Assembly: GCF_014737315.1 (NCBI RefSeq)
Contig: NZ_JPUF01000007.1
Span: 1 to 64,000 of the forward strand
Direction: 5' to 3'
DNA length: 64,000 nucleotides
Origin: Treponema zioleckii
GTDB lineage: Bacteria > Spirochaetota > Spirochaetia > Treponematales > Treponemataceae
Within the stretch, counting starts at the first letter, position 1. Each line of letters starts with the position of its first letter. Position numbers and translations under genes: made by a program. This document shows, one piece after another, positions 35,502-45,639 of this stretch. Under the pieces are notes generated by a model. The model worked only from the letters and a program-made list of their open reading frames with translations, was not told where the DNA came from and made no database searches.

Positions 35502-37268
35502 ATGAGATTTATAAAAAACAGACCTCTAAAAACTCAGTCACTCATTTTTTCTTTCTCTTTTTTGGGCATGGTTCTTTTGATTGCCTGCGGAATTATATTT
35601 TTTGGGGCACGACGGAATTTTAACAAGCAGGCAAATGTTACGCTGTCTCAGCTCTGTAAAATGAAAATCCTTGATTTTGAAGGAAATCTGAACAGCGAGA
35701 TTGCATTGGTTCTTCAAATGTGCAAGTCGCCGATAATTCGGTCTTATATGGAAAATCCGGATTCTCTTGATGTGGCTGATGAGGCTTTGGGCGAACTTGA
35801 TTCTTACAGAAAATCTTTTTTGAGCAAAACTGTCTTTTGGGTTCCTGAAAAAACTCATTCATTTTATTCTGACGGAAAAATTTCTTACACGGTGAATCCT
35901 GACGACCCTGAGCAATATTGGTATAAAATGACGCTTTTGGAGACGGAAAACTATAATTTTAATATAAATTACAATTCTGAATTAAAAACGTCGGCCTTGT
36001 GGATTAATGCGGTCGTAAGAAATGAATCCGGCACGCCTGTGGGAATTGCTGGCACCGGAATTCCGCTTGACGGATTTTTTGATGCCGTTTTCTATGGCTT
36101 GGACGAAAAAATGAAAATGTTCTTCTATAATAATGCGCTTGAAATTACAGGTTCACCGGACAAAAGTCTTCTTGAGTCAAAAGTTTCGATTACCGAAAAA
36201 CTCAGAGAACTTGATGAAGTCAAAAATCAGCTGGTGACCAAGGAGCCGCAATTTATTACGACGCGGACGGGCGTTTATGCGATTCAATATCTAAAAAATC
36301 TTGACTGGAACATTGTTATTTACGAACCGTTCACCTTAAAAGATTTGCTGGCGAACAATCTTTCGTTCACGGCGTTGCTTTTGGTCGTTGTGACGATTTT
36401 GAGTGTTTTGATTTACAACGCCTTTATTTTGCGTATTTTGCGCACCGTTTCAAAAGTCATGCTGCAGACTAAAAAAGATGCTGTTTTGCAGGCAGAAATC
36501 GTTTCTGCCGTAAAAAAGAACGTTGTTTCCACGGTCGGAAATCTTGAGCGGTTCGGAGATTTGATGATTAATCAGAGTTCAACGATAAATGAATCCGAAA
36601 AGAAGATTTCTGAACTTTTGACGCAGCTTAGCGAAATGGATAACCTCAGACGAAATTCGCTTGCGAACACAAAAAATCTTGAAACAAGTTCTCATAACGG
36701 GGCCGCGCAGCTTTTGGATTTGCAATCCAAAATTGATGATTTGACGGCTTGCTCAAATCGCTTGAATTCTGCAAATGATTTGATTGCGAGTGTTACCGAC
36801 CAAACTTCGCTTTTGGCGATTAATGCCGCAATCGAGGCTGCTCATGCGGGCGAGCAGGGGGCCGGATTTGCTGTTGTTGCAAAAGAAATCCGAAGTCTTG
36901 CGGAAAAAAGCCGAGTTCAAGAGGAAGAGGTTACGGACTCCATTGCAGAAATGGATTTAATGGTAAAATCCATGATTGAATACACAAAGACTTTGAGCGA
37001 ATCCTTTTCAATGATTGTAGAAAGCAGTCAGAACGTAATTGCGAACTTTGAGGAAATGTCAGTTTCGATTGAGCAACAGAATGTTTTGGGCGAGTCTATC
37101 GGTTCAAATCTGCGGGAAGTTACCGAAAGCGTAAAAACTACGACTTCAAAATTCGGCGAGATGAGCGTTGAAAACGAAGAAATGGCGACGGAAGTAGGAA
37201 AAGTTGCCGAAAATGCCGGTCTGCTCCTAGATTCCGCCGAAAGAGCCCTTGAAAAATGCAAGGTTTAA
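35502..37268 (+). CDS. Methyl-accepting chemotaxis protein, dCache sensor
   Basis: Membrane chemoreceptor of 588 residues: N-terminal membrane segment (about 14-36), large extracytoplasmic dCache-like sensor, second membrane segment (about 290-312), then a cytoplasmic coiled coil. The signalling tip SLLAINAAIEAAHAGEQGAGF and VAKEIRSLAEKSR is canonical. No clear HAMP is seen. The ligand is unknown; sensor residues such as DDPEQYWYKM suggest a small organic ligand. No chemotaxis neighbours. Confidence 0.95.
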   Translation: MRFIKNRPLKTQSLIFSFSFLGMVLLIACGIIFFGARRNFNKQANVTLSQLCKMKILDFEGNLNSEIALVLQMCKSPIIRSYMENPDSLDVADEALGELDSYRKSFLSKTVFWVPEKTHSFYSDGKISYTVNPDDPEQYWYKMTLLETENYNFNINYNSELKTSALWINAVVRNESGTPVGIAGTGIPLDGFFDAVFYGLDEKMKMFFYNNALEITGSPDKSLLESKVSITEKLRELDEVKNQLVTKEPQFITTRTGVYAIQYLKNLDWNIVIYEPFTLKDLLANNLSFTALLLVVVTILSVLIYNAFILRILRTVSKVMLQTKKDAVLQAEIVSAVKKNVVSTVGNLERFGDLMINQSSTINESEKKISELLTQLSEMDNLRRNSLANTKNLETSSHNGAAQLLDLQSKIDDLTACSNRLNSANDLIASVTDQTSLLAINAAIEAAHAGEQGAGFAVVAKEIRSLAEKSRVQEEEVTDSIAEMDLMVKSMIEYTKTLSESFSMIVESSQNVIANFEEMSVSIEQQNVLGESIGSNLREVTESVKTTTSKFGEMSVENEEMATEVGKVAENAGLLLDSAERALEKCKV

Positions 37269-37283
37269 TTTTTAGGTATCTCG

Positions 37284-37308
37284 AAAAACTCTGTTAGTTT
37301 TCCGAATT
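37284..37308. terminator. Short hairpin 3' of the chemoreceptor
   Basis: AAAACT and AGTTTT pair around a short loop, with TTTTCC downstream. Sequence is nearly the same as 35352-35373. It may act as a weak terminator between the convergent chemoreceptor and purE genes. Confidence 0.35.
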
Positions 37309-37314
37309 TTCCTT

Positions 37315-37815
37315 TTAGAGTTCAACTCCAAGTCCGCCGTTTTTTTCTACATCGGCGGCAAGTTTTTTTCTAAAATCAACGAGTTTTTGTTTTAATTCTG
37401 GATATTTTATTGAAAGAATCTGAATTGCGAGGTAAGCTGCATTTTTTGCATTTCCGATACCGACCGTTGCCACAGGAATTTGTGGTGGCATTTGTACAAT
37501 CGAAAGAAGGGAATCGATTCCTGCAAGTCCGTTTGATTTTCCTGGATTGATGCATTCAAGAGGCACTCCGATTACAGGCAAAACTGTTTCTGAGGCGATT
37601 ACGCCCGGAAGAGCTGCCGCAAGTCCGGCACCGGCGATAATAACTTCGCATCCGTCGTCTTCAACTTGCTTTACAGTTTTTGTAAGCAATGCGCCGGCTC
37701 TGTGTGCTGAAATAATGTAGGCTTTAAAATCAACTCCGAATTCTCGCAGCACGTCAGCAGATTTTTTCATTGTTTCTGCGTCAGATTTTGAGCCAAAGAA
37801 AATTGCAACTTTCAT
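37315..37815 (-). CDS. purE: N5-carboxyaminoimidazole ribonucleotide mutase
   Basis: Purine biosynthesis enzyme, 166 residues. FFGSKSDAETM is the PurE substrate loop, SAHRAGALL the catalytic His loop and LLSIVQMPPQIPVATVGIG the class I core. The loop has AGA where TPE is usual. The sequence resembles class I mutases more than the class II carboxylase described from Treponema denticola. GAGGACC precedes ATG 37815. It stands alone without purK. Confidence 0.92.
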   Translation of the reverse strand: MKVAIFFGSKSDAETMKKSADVLREFGVDFKAYIISAHRAGALLTKTVKQVEDDGCEVIIAGAGLAAALPGVIASETVLPVIGVPLECINPGKSNGLAGIDSLLSIVQMPPQIPVATVGIGNAKNAAYLAIQILSIKYPELKQKLVDFRKKLAADVEKNGGLGVEL

Positions 37816-37933
37816 AAAATGGTCCTCGAATATAAAAAATTGAATTAATTTTATCAATTTGCAAGTTGTAAGAAAACTCTTCAATAAAATAAAGATACTT
37901 GTCAAAAGTTTTTAGAAATACTAGTATTTTATC

Positions 37934-39166
37934 GTGATTTTTATTGATTTTCTTATTTTTACGATATATGCAGTGCAAAATGCTTATCTTCCGCTTTTTT
38001 TGAGGAATATTGGTTATACTGCATCAGAAGTTGGTTTTTTGTACGGAATTTTTAATTTTTTTGGAATCCTGATTCCAATGGTTTTAACGCCGATTGTTTC
38101 GCGGAAAAACAACTTTATTTTTATTCTTTTTGTGCAAGGAATTTTTTTGACGATAATTCCGTTCGCTCTTTTTAATGTGCAGGGATTTTTGCTCACGGCG
38201 ATTTTTATTGCTCTGTACGCGGTTTTTTATCGTTGGCTAGTTCCTGTCTCGGATTCTCTTATAACTAGCAAACTCGGTGAGCATCAGGAAAAGTACGGTG
38301 CGATTCGTGTGGCTGGAAGCGTGGGCTTTGTTGTTATGGCATTGCTTATGCAAAAATTCTGCAAGGTTGAATCTATATCGTTGACCGGTATGATTTTATG
38401 GCTTGCAGTTCCTGCGTTGCTATTTGTTTTTTCGGTTGGCGCATACGGCTTTTATGAGCGTTTGGCTAATAAAAAAGATGGTGCGCAGAAATCAGAATCA
38501 GCTTCAAGTTCCGTTTTGGATTCATCATCTTCATCTTTAAAAAATCCTGGCGAAAATTCTTTGCGAAGCCAAAAATCGACTTTGGAGATTATGAAGTCGT
38601 TCGGGCTTGGATTCTGGTTGATGATTGGCGTTATTTTCTTTGAGTTTTTTGGAATGACTCCGGCGAACAATTTTCTTTCAATGTACGTGCAGGAAGAGTT
38701 AAAAATCAGCTCCGTGGGATTTTTGTGGGCTTTTAACTCGATTTGCGAGATTCCTTTTATGTTTTTGAGCGGATTCTTTATCAAAAAATTCGGCGAGAAA
38801 AAATTGATTTTGATTTGCACGGTTGCGGTTATTGTGCGAAATCTTCTTTATGCGTTTGTTCCGAATTTTTATGGGGCGATTCTTGGGCAAATGACGCACA
38901 GCCTGACTTACGGTCTGTTCTTCCCGTGTTGTATTATGTTTGCCTCAAAGGCGGCGGCGCGCGACCCGAAAGCTACGATGATTGCATTTACAATCGTGAA
39001 TTCTTTGAGCGGGCTTGCTGCCGTAATCGGTGCGAGCGTTGGCGGAATCATAATCGATTTGTTCAGCTACAGGATTCTTTTCTTGGTTTTTGCGTTCTTC
39101 GTGCTGTGTGCCGTTCTTATTTACGAAATCCTTGAAAAACTGATTTTACGAAAGCGACTCAGCTGA
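37934..39166 (+). CDS. MFS transporter (LacY/nucleoside-symporter-like)
   Basis: A 410-residue membrane protein with 12 predicted segments, beginning FIDFLIFTIYAVQNAYLPLFL. KYGAIRVAGSVGF is the conserved loop of this MFS subgroup. A Ser-rich cytoplasmic loop (SASSSVLDSSSSS) lies between the two halves. Start is GTG 37934, forced by an in-frame stop just upstream, with no clear Shine-Dalgarno. The 3' end overlaps the convergent CDF gene by 21 bases. Confidence 0.82.
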   Translation: MIFIDFLIFTIYAVQNAYLPLFLRNIGYTASEVGFLYGIFNFFGILIPMVLTPIVSRKNNFIFILFVQGIFLTIIPFALFNVQGFLLTAIFIALYAVFYRWLVPVSDSLITSKLGEHQEKYGAIRVAGSVGFVVMALLMQKFCKVESISLTGMILWLAVPALLFVFSVGAYGFYERLANKKDGAQKSESASSSVLDSSSSSLKNPGENSLRSQKSTLEIMKSFGLGFWLMIGVIFFEFFGMTPANNFLSMYVQEELKISSVGFLWAFNSICEIPFMFLSGFFIKKFGEKKLILICTVAVIVRNLLYAFVPNFYGAILGQMTHSLTYGLFFPCCIMFASKAAARDPKATMIAFTIVNSLSGLAAVIGASVGGIIIDLFSYRILFLVFAFFVLCAVLIYEILEKLILRKRLS

Positions 39167-40102
39167 AAGTCCGTACTGCTCTTTTGGGTGATGGTTTGCG
39201 TGTCCGGCAGGTTCAATGTGAACCATCACATCGTAAACGTCGGAAATTGATTCTTTTATGGCGCGTTCCACTTTTCCTGCAATTTCGTGTGCCTGATGGA
39301 CCGTCATTTTTGGGTCTACTTCAATGTCCAGGTCGATGTCCCAATAAGAGGCAATTCGGCGAATTCTGGCTCTGTGAGGGTTTGAAACTCCGTTAACGCT
39401 TTTTACGGCTTCAAAAAGCACTTTGTAAAGTTCTTTGTCGGAATTTCCGTCCATAAGTTCCAGGTTCGTTTCGCAGAAAATTTCGCAAGCGACTTTGAGA
39501 ATGCAAAAACTTATTAAAATCGCAATGATTGGGTCTAAAATCGGTTGCTTGAAGATTTTTGAAAGGCTTAAACCCACAAGAATTGCAAGTGACATAAAAA
39601 TGTCAGATTTCATGTTTTTTGCGTTGGCAAGAATCATTTGGCTTTTGCTTTTTTTGCCGAGGATAAACTGGCTCATTGCCAAAATCGATTTTCCGGCAAT
39701 CGAAATTATTGAGGCCAAGATTGCAAGAAAACTCAGGTCGTTTGCCGTGGAAAAACTTCCGTCGCGAATCATTTGGTAGAGTTTTTTTGTAGATGAAATT
39801 AAAAATTCGCTTCCCGCGAGAAAAATTATAAAGCTCAAAATCATTGTGGCGATGGTTTCTGCCCGGCCGTGGCCCCACGGGTGTTCTTTGTCGCCAGGTT
39901 TTGCGACTACTTTTCCGACAAAAATCGTTGTGAGTGCGATGAGCGAGTCTGTGGCGGAATCAATTCCGTCGCCCATAACTGCAAGGCTTCCCGAAAGTCT
40001 TGAAAGTACGATTTTTATGACGCAGAGAACGAGGTTTCCCATGAGCGCGATTAAGCCTGCGAGTTTTATATAAAATGACCTGTCGATTTTGTTTTTTTTC
40101 AT
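39146..40102 (-). CDS. Cation diffusion facilitator (CDF) efflux transporter
   Basis: Metal/proton antiporter of 318 residues with six membrane segments. The transport-site residues are in MGDGIDSATDS and the HPWGHGRAETIATMI segment; the C-terminal cytoplasmic domain ends VHIEPAGHANHHP with metal-binding histidines. Zinc, iron or manganese are all possible substrates. Convergent overlap with the MFS gene leaves no room for a terminator. Confidence 0.93.
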   Translation of the reverse strand: MKKNKIDRSFYIKLAGLIALMGNLVLCVIKIVLSRLSGSLAVMGDGIDSATDSLIALTTIFVGKVVAKPGDKEHPWGHGRAETIATMILSFIIFLAGSEFLISSTKKLYQMIRDGSFSTANDLSFLAILASIISIAGKSILAMSQFILGKKSKSQMILANAKNMKSDIFMSLAILVGLSLSKIFKQPILDPIIAILISFCILKVACEIFCETNLELMDGNSDKELYKVLFEAVKSVNGVSNPHRARIRRIASYWDIDLDIEVDPKMTVHQAHEIAGKVERAIKESISDVYDVMVHIEPAGHANHHPKEQYGLSAESLS

Positions 40103-40197
40103 TTGTTAGAACTATAAATCAAAATTTAAGGTTAGTACAAGAAAATAATTATTTCAGCCATAAAACAGTTGTTAGCGAAAGCGAGGGAAGTGGGGCT

Positions 40198-40255
40198 TTC
40201 AGATTTTGACACGGATGAACACGGATGAACAGGATGGGACACAGATAGATTGAAA
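40198..40255. repeat. TGTGTC-family repeat, inverted copy
   Basis: GACACGGATGAACACGGATG and GGGACACAGATAGATTG are inverted TGTGTC-family units like those at 1-215. The remaining spacer from 40103 has no gene apart from the small one at 40332-40448. Confidence 0.6.
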
Positions 40256-40331
40256 ATTGAACGGGGGAATGAAAACACCCGAAGCACAGTGTGGCGTGTG
40301 AACTTCGGGTGGAGCTATTCAATTGAAAAAA

Positions 40332-40448
40332 TTATTGTCGGGTCAATGTGATATCGAAAGTATCGATTCCAAAATCATCAAGTTCGCCATCAGCGTTCAA
40401 GTCAAGGTCGATTTTTCCACCATCTTTGATTTTTTTCTTCCTCTTCAT
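40332..40448 (-). CDS. 38-residue basic/acidic peptide with EF-hand-like motif
   Basis: A tiny gene with a strong Shine-Dalgarno (AAGGAG, 8 bases ahead of ATG 40448). The peptide begins with a basic patch MKRKKKIKDGG and continues DLDLNADGELDDFGIDTFD, which resembles a calcium-binding EF-hand or dockerin-type loop. An 11-base palindrome TGCTA-T-TAGCA lies about 30 bases upstream of the gene (near 40480). I do not recognise a family. Function is unknown; it is too short to be a full EF-hand pair. Confidence 0.6.
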   Translation of the reverse strand: MKRKKKIKDGGKIDLDLNADGELDDFGIDTFDITLTRQ

Positions 40449-40499
40449 CAGAAAAACTCCTTGATATAAAATTTGAATTCATGCTAATAGCATTAGTCT

Positions 40500-40889
40500 A
40501 ATTTTATAAATGCTTGCAGAAAATCTCTCGGTTCAAGCGTACTTGCTTTTCCTTGATACGAGCGAGTTTGCAATAAATACAGAAAAAATTGTCCAAAAAC
40601 GAGAAGAAGAATTTGGAAAAATACTTCTTCAAAATGTGACGAATCTGCTGAAAGATTATGGTTTTTTGGAATGCATGTTGATTTATGCTGTGCCACTGCT
40701 TTTTATATCGAATTCTGTGTTAAGACTCGTTCAGGTGGTGTAGGCTAGTTGCTCGCCATGCTGGTATTTTTGATAAAGCTGTTGTCGCTGTTTTGCCTTG
40801 CATCTGGAAATCACAGATTTTTTGCGACGGATAGAAAATCCATCGGGATTTATGATAAAATTATGTGAGATTTGTTTTAAGGACATGTG
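40500..40889 (+). other. Decayed coding region before the AAA gene
   Basis: Several short open frames succeed each other: LSVQAYLLFLDTSEFAINTE (40510-40743), then RLVARHAGIFDKAVVAVLP, then EITDFLRRIENPSGFMIKLC, which ends in a TGA at 40888-40890. None has a good start. It looks like a gene broken by several indels, not identified. Confidence 0.35.
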
Positions 40890-42131
40890 ATGCCTGATTT
40901 TTATGTAAAAAACAACAGCGATATTGAAATAAACGAGAATCTTATCGAAAAGCTTACCCACAAAATATGCGACTGGCAGAAAAAAAATGATTTTACGGTT
41001 TGCCTTTTAATCAGAAAGTCGTCGGAAGAAAAATTGTTTTTGTTTTCGTTCGAAAAATCTGTTTGGGAAAAACTTGAAAAAAGCCCGGAGCCTGCAAAAC
41101 TTCGTTTGATTGCAGACAATGAGTTAAAAAATTTTCGTGAAGAATTTTTGGGAAAGCTCCAATTTGTTTTTTTTGTTGGCTACCAGCTAAAAGATATTGA
41201 AAAAATTCCGCAGGAACAAAAAAAGGTTTTAAAAATTGATGGCAAAACTCGCCTTTCCATTGTTCCGACCGAACCGAAATTTTCTTTTTCGCAGGTAATT
41301 TTACCCGACGAAACGCAGCGTCAGATTGACGACGTTGTGTCTCTTTTAGAGAACATGCAGAAAATTTATTTTGACTGGGGATTTTCAGAGATTGATCCAA
41401 TTCCCCGCTCTGTAATCAATTTTTGGGGCGCGCCCGGAACCGGCAAAACCATGACCGTTCACGCAATTGCGAAGCAACTCGGTAAAAAGCTTCTGATTTT
41501 AAATTATGCTGATATTGAATCCAAATATGTTGGAGAGGCTCCTAAAAATCTTGTGGCCGCTTTTGATTTGGCTCAAAAAGAGGATGCGATTATCTTTTTT
41601 GACGAGGCTGATTCATTTTTGGGTAAGCGAATTAAGAACGTTGACTCTGGAAGTGAACAGTCCATAAATTCGCTCCGAAGCCAAATGCTGATGAAGTTGG
41701 AAGAATTCAACGGAATCGTGTTTTTTGCCACGAACCTGCACGAAAATTACGACCGTGCGTTTGAGAGCAGAATTTTGAAGCATGTGGAATTCAAACTTCC
41801 CGACCAAAAAATCCGCGAGAAAATCATAAAAATAAAATTGCCGCAAAAAGCGCCTTACGATTCGAGCGTGCGTTTTTTTGACGGAGCGTTCAATCCTGAG
41901 CTGATAACAATGCTCGCCGAAGAAATTGAGGGATTTTCTGGAAGGCAGATAAAAAATTGTATTCTTGAAGCGTTGATGCATGCCGCAAAGCTTATCCCGC
42001 CAAAAGTGACTTCGAAAATCCTGATGGACACTTTTCGCTCAAAAAAAGCCGAGCTTGCAGCCTTAAAAAAGCAGAATAATATGGAAGATAATTCGGTTTT
42101 TGTGAATTTTACGAAACATGAATTGGACTAA
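40890..42131 (+). CDS. Stand-alone AAA+ ATPase
   Basis: A 413-residue cytoplasmic protein. The first ~150 residues are a unique domain of unknown type. The AAA core shows Walker A GAPGTGKT (residues 180-187), Walker B IIFFDEAD, sensor 1 FFATN and an arginine finger in FESRIL, and ends with an alpha-helical lid. It resembles single-ring AAA proteins such as the CDC48/FtsH-like clade without a protease. No partner is adjacent, so the substrate is unknown. GTG one codon before ATG 40890 is the alternative start. Confidence 0.85.
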   Translation: MPDFYVKNNSDIEINENLIEKLTHKICDWQKKNDFTVCLLIRKSSEEKLFLFSFEKSVWEKLEKSPEPAKLRLIADNELKNFREEFLGKLQFVFFVGYQLKDIEKIPQEQKKVLKIDGKTRLSIVPTEPKFSFSQVILPDETQRQIDDVVSLLENMQKIYFDWGFSEIDPIPRSVINFWGAPGTGKTMTVHAIAKQLGKKLLILNYADIESKYVGEAPKNLVAAFDLAQKEDAIIFFDEADSFLGKRIKNVDSGSEQSINSLRSQMLMKLEEFNGIVFFATNLHENYDRAFESRILKHVEFKLPDQKIREKIIKIKLPQKAPYDSSVRFFDGAFNPELITMLAEEIEGFSGRQIKNCILEALMHAAKLIPPKVTSKILMDTFRSKKAELAALKKQNNMEDNSVFVNFTKHELD

Positions 42132-42170
42132 ATTTGAAATCCGTCTTGCATTCAGACTGTCTTGAAAATA

Positions 42171-42219
42171 AAAGACCCCGAAACAAAGCGACTGCTACTG
42201 CAGTCGAGTTCGGGGTGAC
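42171..42219. terminator. Nested hairpin between convergent genes
   Basis: ACCCCGAA pairs with TTCGGGGT, and inside it GCGACTGC pairs with GCAGTCG. No T-run follows. It lies between the AAA gene and the convergent leuS. Confidence 0.5.
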
Positions 42220-42253
42220 ATTTGTAAAATCAGTTGCCGAAAAGGTTTAACGT

Positions 42254-44797
42254 TTATTTTACAACAACGTTAACGAGTTTACCTGGTACGACGATAATTT
42301 TTGCTACGGTCTTTCCTTCCGTAAACTTCTTGAATCCTTCGGTTTCTTTTGCCATTGCTTCGAGCGTTGCACTGTCTGTGTTTGCGGCTGCCTCGAATTT
42401 TGCGCGGAGTTTTCCGTTAATCATAACAGGAAATTCCTTTGTGTCTTCCTGGCAATATTTTTCGTCGAATTCTGGCCACTTCTCGTAAGCGTTTGAGCCT
42501 GTGTGACCGAGCTTCTGCCAAAGTTCCTCGCCCAAGTGTGGTGCGTAAGGAGAAAGCAGGAGAACGAATCCTTCCCACATTGCCTTTGGAATCTCGTTCA
42601 GCTTTGAAGCCTCGTTTATAAAAATCATCATCTGAGAAATCGCTACGTTAAAGTCGAGATTGCCCGTGTCGTCTGTGACTTTCTTTACGGTTTTTGCGTA
42701 AGTTTTTCTCAATGAAGCAAGCTCTTTTTCAAGGTGACCTGTAATGTCAACGTCAACCATCGGTTTTTCGCTCAAATCCCAGATTTTTGAAAGGAATCGG
42801 TTTACGCCGATGAGTCCTTGCGTGTTCCAAGGTTTTGAAACTGTAAGCGGTCCCATGAACATTTCGTACATTCGAACTGAATCTGCACCGTAAGTTTTAA
42901 TCATCTCGTCCGGGTTAACGACGTTCTTGAGAGATTTTGACATTTTTGCGACTACGCGCTCAAGTTCCTCGCCATCATCTTTTGCAAAGTATTTTCCGTC
43001 TCTTTCGTCAACGGCATCAACTGCAACGAGTGATTTTGACTTTCTCTGGAAAGCGAATGACGTAATCATTCCCTGGTTGATAAGTCTCTGGAACGGCTCT
43101 TTTGTTGAGACAACTCCGCAATCGTAAAGGACTTTGTGCCAGAATCGTGCGTAGAGAAGGTGAAGAACTGCATGTTCAGCGCCACCAACGTAAAGGTCTA
43201 CTGGCATCCAATAGTTTTCTTTTGCTTTGTCTGCGAACGAAGCCGTGTTCTGCGGGTCGATGTATCGCAAATAGTACCAGCAGCTTCCTGCCCACTGTGG
43301 CATTGTGTTTGTTTCGCGGCGGGCTGGCTTTCCGCATTTTGGACATTTGCAGTTAACCCATTCGTCGATTCCTGCCAAAGGTGATTCGCCTGTGCCTGTT
43401 GGCTGGTAAGTTTTAACGGCTGGAAGTTCCAATGGAAGTTCGCTTTCCGGCACCGGAACGATTCCGCAGTCTGGACAGTGAACGAGAGGAATCGGTTCGC
43501 CCCAATATCTCTGTCGGCTGAAAACCCAGTCGCGGAGCTTGTAGTTTACTGCTTTTTTGCCGATTCCTTTTTCGCTTAAGAATTCGAGCATTTTTGCGAT
43601 TGCGTCTTTTTTGTTGAGCCCGTCCAAGAATTCAGAATTAACGTGAATTCCGTCCTGAGTCCAAGCTTCTTTTTGAACGTCAACTTCGCTTTTTAAAACT
43701 TCGATTATTGGAAGATTGAATTTTTTTGCGAATTCCCAGTCACGGGTGTCGTGTGCAGGAACTGCCATAATTGCACCCGTTCCGTAAGAAATAAGAACGT
43801 AGTCTGCAACCCAGATTGGGATGAGTTTTCCGTTTACAGGATTGATTGCGTAGCTTCCAGAGAAAACGCCAGTCTTTGTTTTTGCAAGGTCGGTTCGTTC
43901 AAGGTCAGATTTTTTAGCTGCCTCTTCGCGGTATTTTTCTACGAACTCTTTTTGCTCCGCAGTGGTGAGTTTTTCAATGAGCGGGTGCTCTGGAGAAACG
44001 ACCATGTAAGTCGCGCCAAAAAGTGTGTCGCAGCGTGTGGTGTAAACGGTAAGTTTTTGGTCTGTCGGCTTTCCGTCTTTGTCGGCAACTACAAAATCAA
44101 CTTCCGCGCCTTCTGAGCGGCCAATCCAGTTTCTCTGCATTGCCTTTACGCTTTCTGGCCAGTCGAGTCCGTCCAAATCTTCAATAAGTCGGTCTGCATA
44201 AGCCGTGATTTTTAAAATCCACTGGCGGATAACTTTGTGAGTTACTTGCGCGCCGCAGCGGTCACAGTGACCTTCTTTTACTTCTTCGTTCGCAAGACCT
44301 GTAAGGCACGAAGGGCACCAGTTAATCGGAGTCTGTGCTTCGTAAGCCAAGCCTTTTTTGTAGAGCTGGAGGAAAATCCACTGTGTCCATTTGTAGTAAT
44401 CTGGTGTACAGGTTTTAATTTCGCGGTCCCAGTCGTAAGAAAAACCGAGAGCCTTAATCTGCTCTGTAAAGTGAGCGATGTTCTTAAAAGTTGTTTCTGC
44501 AGGATGTGTTCCTGTTTTTATCGCATAGTTTTCGGCAGGGAGTCCGAAAGCGTCGTATCCCATCGGATGAAGCACGTTGTAGCCGTTCATGCGCAAAAAG
44601 CGTGAGTAAATGTCTGTTGCTGTGTAGCCTTCTGGATGACCTACGTGAAGTCCCGCGCCGCTTGGATAAGGGAACATGTCGAGTATGTAGCGTCGTTTTG
44701 ATTTTGGAATCGACTCGTCTTCTACAGCTTTAAAAGTCTTGTGTTCGTCCCAATATTTCTGCCATTTTGGCTCAATATTCTGAAAAGGGTAAGCCAT
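42254..44797 (-). CDS. leuS: Leucyl-tRNA synthetase
   Basis: Class I synthetase of 847 residues with an editing insertion. HIGH as [14 protein letters not shown] as [13 protein letters not shown], a zinc site [17 protein letters not shown], and CPDCG/CPKCG further on. The C-terminal domain ends [11 protein letters not shown] 44797 gives the typical start [16 protein letters not shown]. Confidence 0.97.
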   Translation of the reverse strand: MAYPFQNIEPKWQKYWDEHKTFKAVEDESIPKSKRRYILDMFPYPSGAGLHVGHPEGYTATDIYSRFLRMNGYNVLHPMGYDAFGLPAENYAIKTGTHPAETTFKNIAHFTEQIKALGFSYDWDREIKTCTPDYYKWTQWIFLQLYKKGLAYEAQTPINWCPSCLTGLANEEVKEGHCDRCGAQVTHKVIRQWILKITAYADRLIEDLDGLDWPESVKAMQRNWIGRSEGAEVDFVVADKDGKPTDQKLTVYTTRCDTLFGATYMVVSPEHPLIEKLTTAEQKEFVEKYREEAAKKSDLERTDLAKTKTGVFSGSYAINPVNGKLIPIWVADYVLISYGTGAIMAVPAHDTRDWEFAKKFNLPIIEVLKSEVDVQKEAWTQDGIHVNSEFLDGLNKKDAIAKMLEFLSEKGIGKKAVNYKLRDWVFSRQRYWGEPIPLVHCPDCGIVPVPESELPLELPAVKTYQPTGTGESPLAGIDEWVNCKCPKCGKPARRETNTMPQWAGSCWYYLRYIDPQNTASFADKAKENYWMPVDLYVGGAEHAVLHLLYARFWHKVLYDCGVVSTKEPFQRLINQGMITSFAFQRKSKSLVAVDAVDERDGKYFAKDDGEELERVVAKMSKSLKNVVNPDEMIKTYGADSVRMYEMFMGPLTVSKPWNTQGLIGVNRFLSKIWDLSEKPMVDVDITGHLEKELASLRKTYAKTVKKVTDDTGNLDFNVAISQMMIFINEASKLNEIPKAMWEGFVLLLSPYAPHLGEELWQKLGHTGSNAYEKWPEFDEKYCQEDTKEFPVMINGKLRAKFEAAANTDSATLEAMAKETEGFKKFTEGKTVAKIIVVPGKLVNVVVK

Positions 44798-45021
44798 GAT
44801 TCAACCTCTTTGTAAATTTGATACGTTCTGTATTCTAGCATTTTGACGAATCGCTGTCATTCACTATTATTTATTGGATAAAAGCTGTTATAACAAAAGA
44901 TTAAAAAGTTGTGGATAAAGTGATAAACTCGTAATAAAATTAGATGAGTATTTTTACATCGTTTGGATAGAATAAAAAAACTTTTTTTTCGTGCCGATTC
45001 AATATTCTTATAAGGAAAAGT

Positions 45022-45498
45022 ATGAACCGATTATAAAAAGTGTTTTTTCTTGGCTTCTTGCCTTTTACAGTTTTTTCATGTTGTGATTTTAAAGATGCTC
45101 CTTCTATTGATTTTGATGTGGAGTCCTTTTCATTGCATCAAACGGCTTGGAATTTAAATAGCTACACGAATTATTCATTTTCATTTGTGTATGAATCTGG
45201 CTGCAGTCCAAAAAAATGTAATGCGACGGTAAGTGTAACAAACGGTATCAGCAGTGTGAGTTGCGGGAAAACTTTTGTCGAAAGTATTGATGCTTTGTAT
45301 GAAGAAATATACAACGACTATAATACTTATAAAGCGGAACTTGATTCGGGAAAAGCAATGTTCGATAAAATTGTTTTCAAAATCAACTATGACGATACGT
45401 ACCATTATCCTTCAAGTGTTAGAATTGAAATATGGACAGATGAAGATGCTGGAGGAGATTGGTCTGTAACCATAAGTGATTTTAAATTGCTAATGTAA
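45022..45498 (+). pseudogene. Lipoprotein with a stop at codon 5
   Basis: ATG 45022 has a good Shine-Dalgarno (AAGGA), but reads MNRL then TAA at 45034-45036. In the same frame, translation from GTG 45040 continues through a hydrophobic segment and lipobox VFSCC to a 152-residue protein. NYSFSFVYESGCSPKKC and VSVTNGISSVSC resemble the DUF6174 type. The stop splits the signal peptide, so the gene is either dead or uses a downstream start without a Shine-Dalgarno. Confidence 0.6.
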
Positions 45499-45639
45499 AA
45501 CTCTTGTAAGATTCTTAGATAGAGAGAGTGACTCCTGCTCTGCAAGTGGATTTTTTTTGCGTGCCAAAAACTGAAAATTTGGATTAAGACAGTTACAGTT
45601 TTGCAAGCAAAACTGAAAAAATTGGTTTGAGTCATTTTC

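Noticed and set aside
40510-40743. 77-codon plus-strand frame before the AAA gene
   Set aside because: It lacks a ribosome site and the following sequence shifts frame repeatedly, which points to a decayed gene rather than a small protein.
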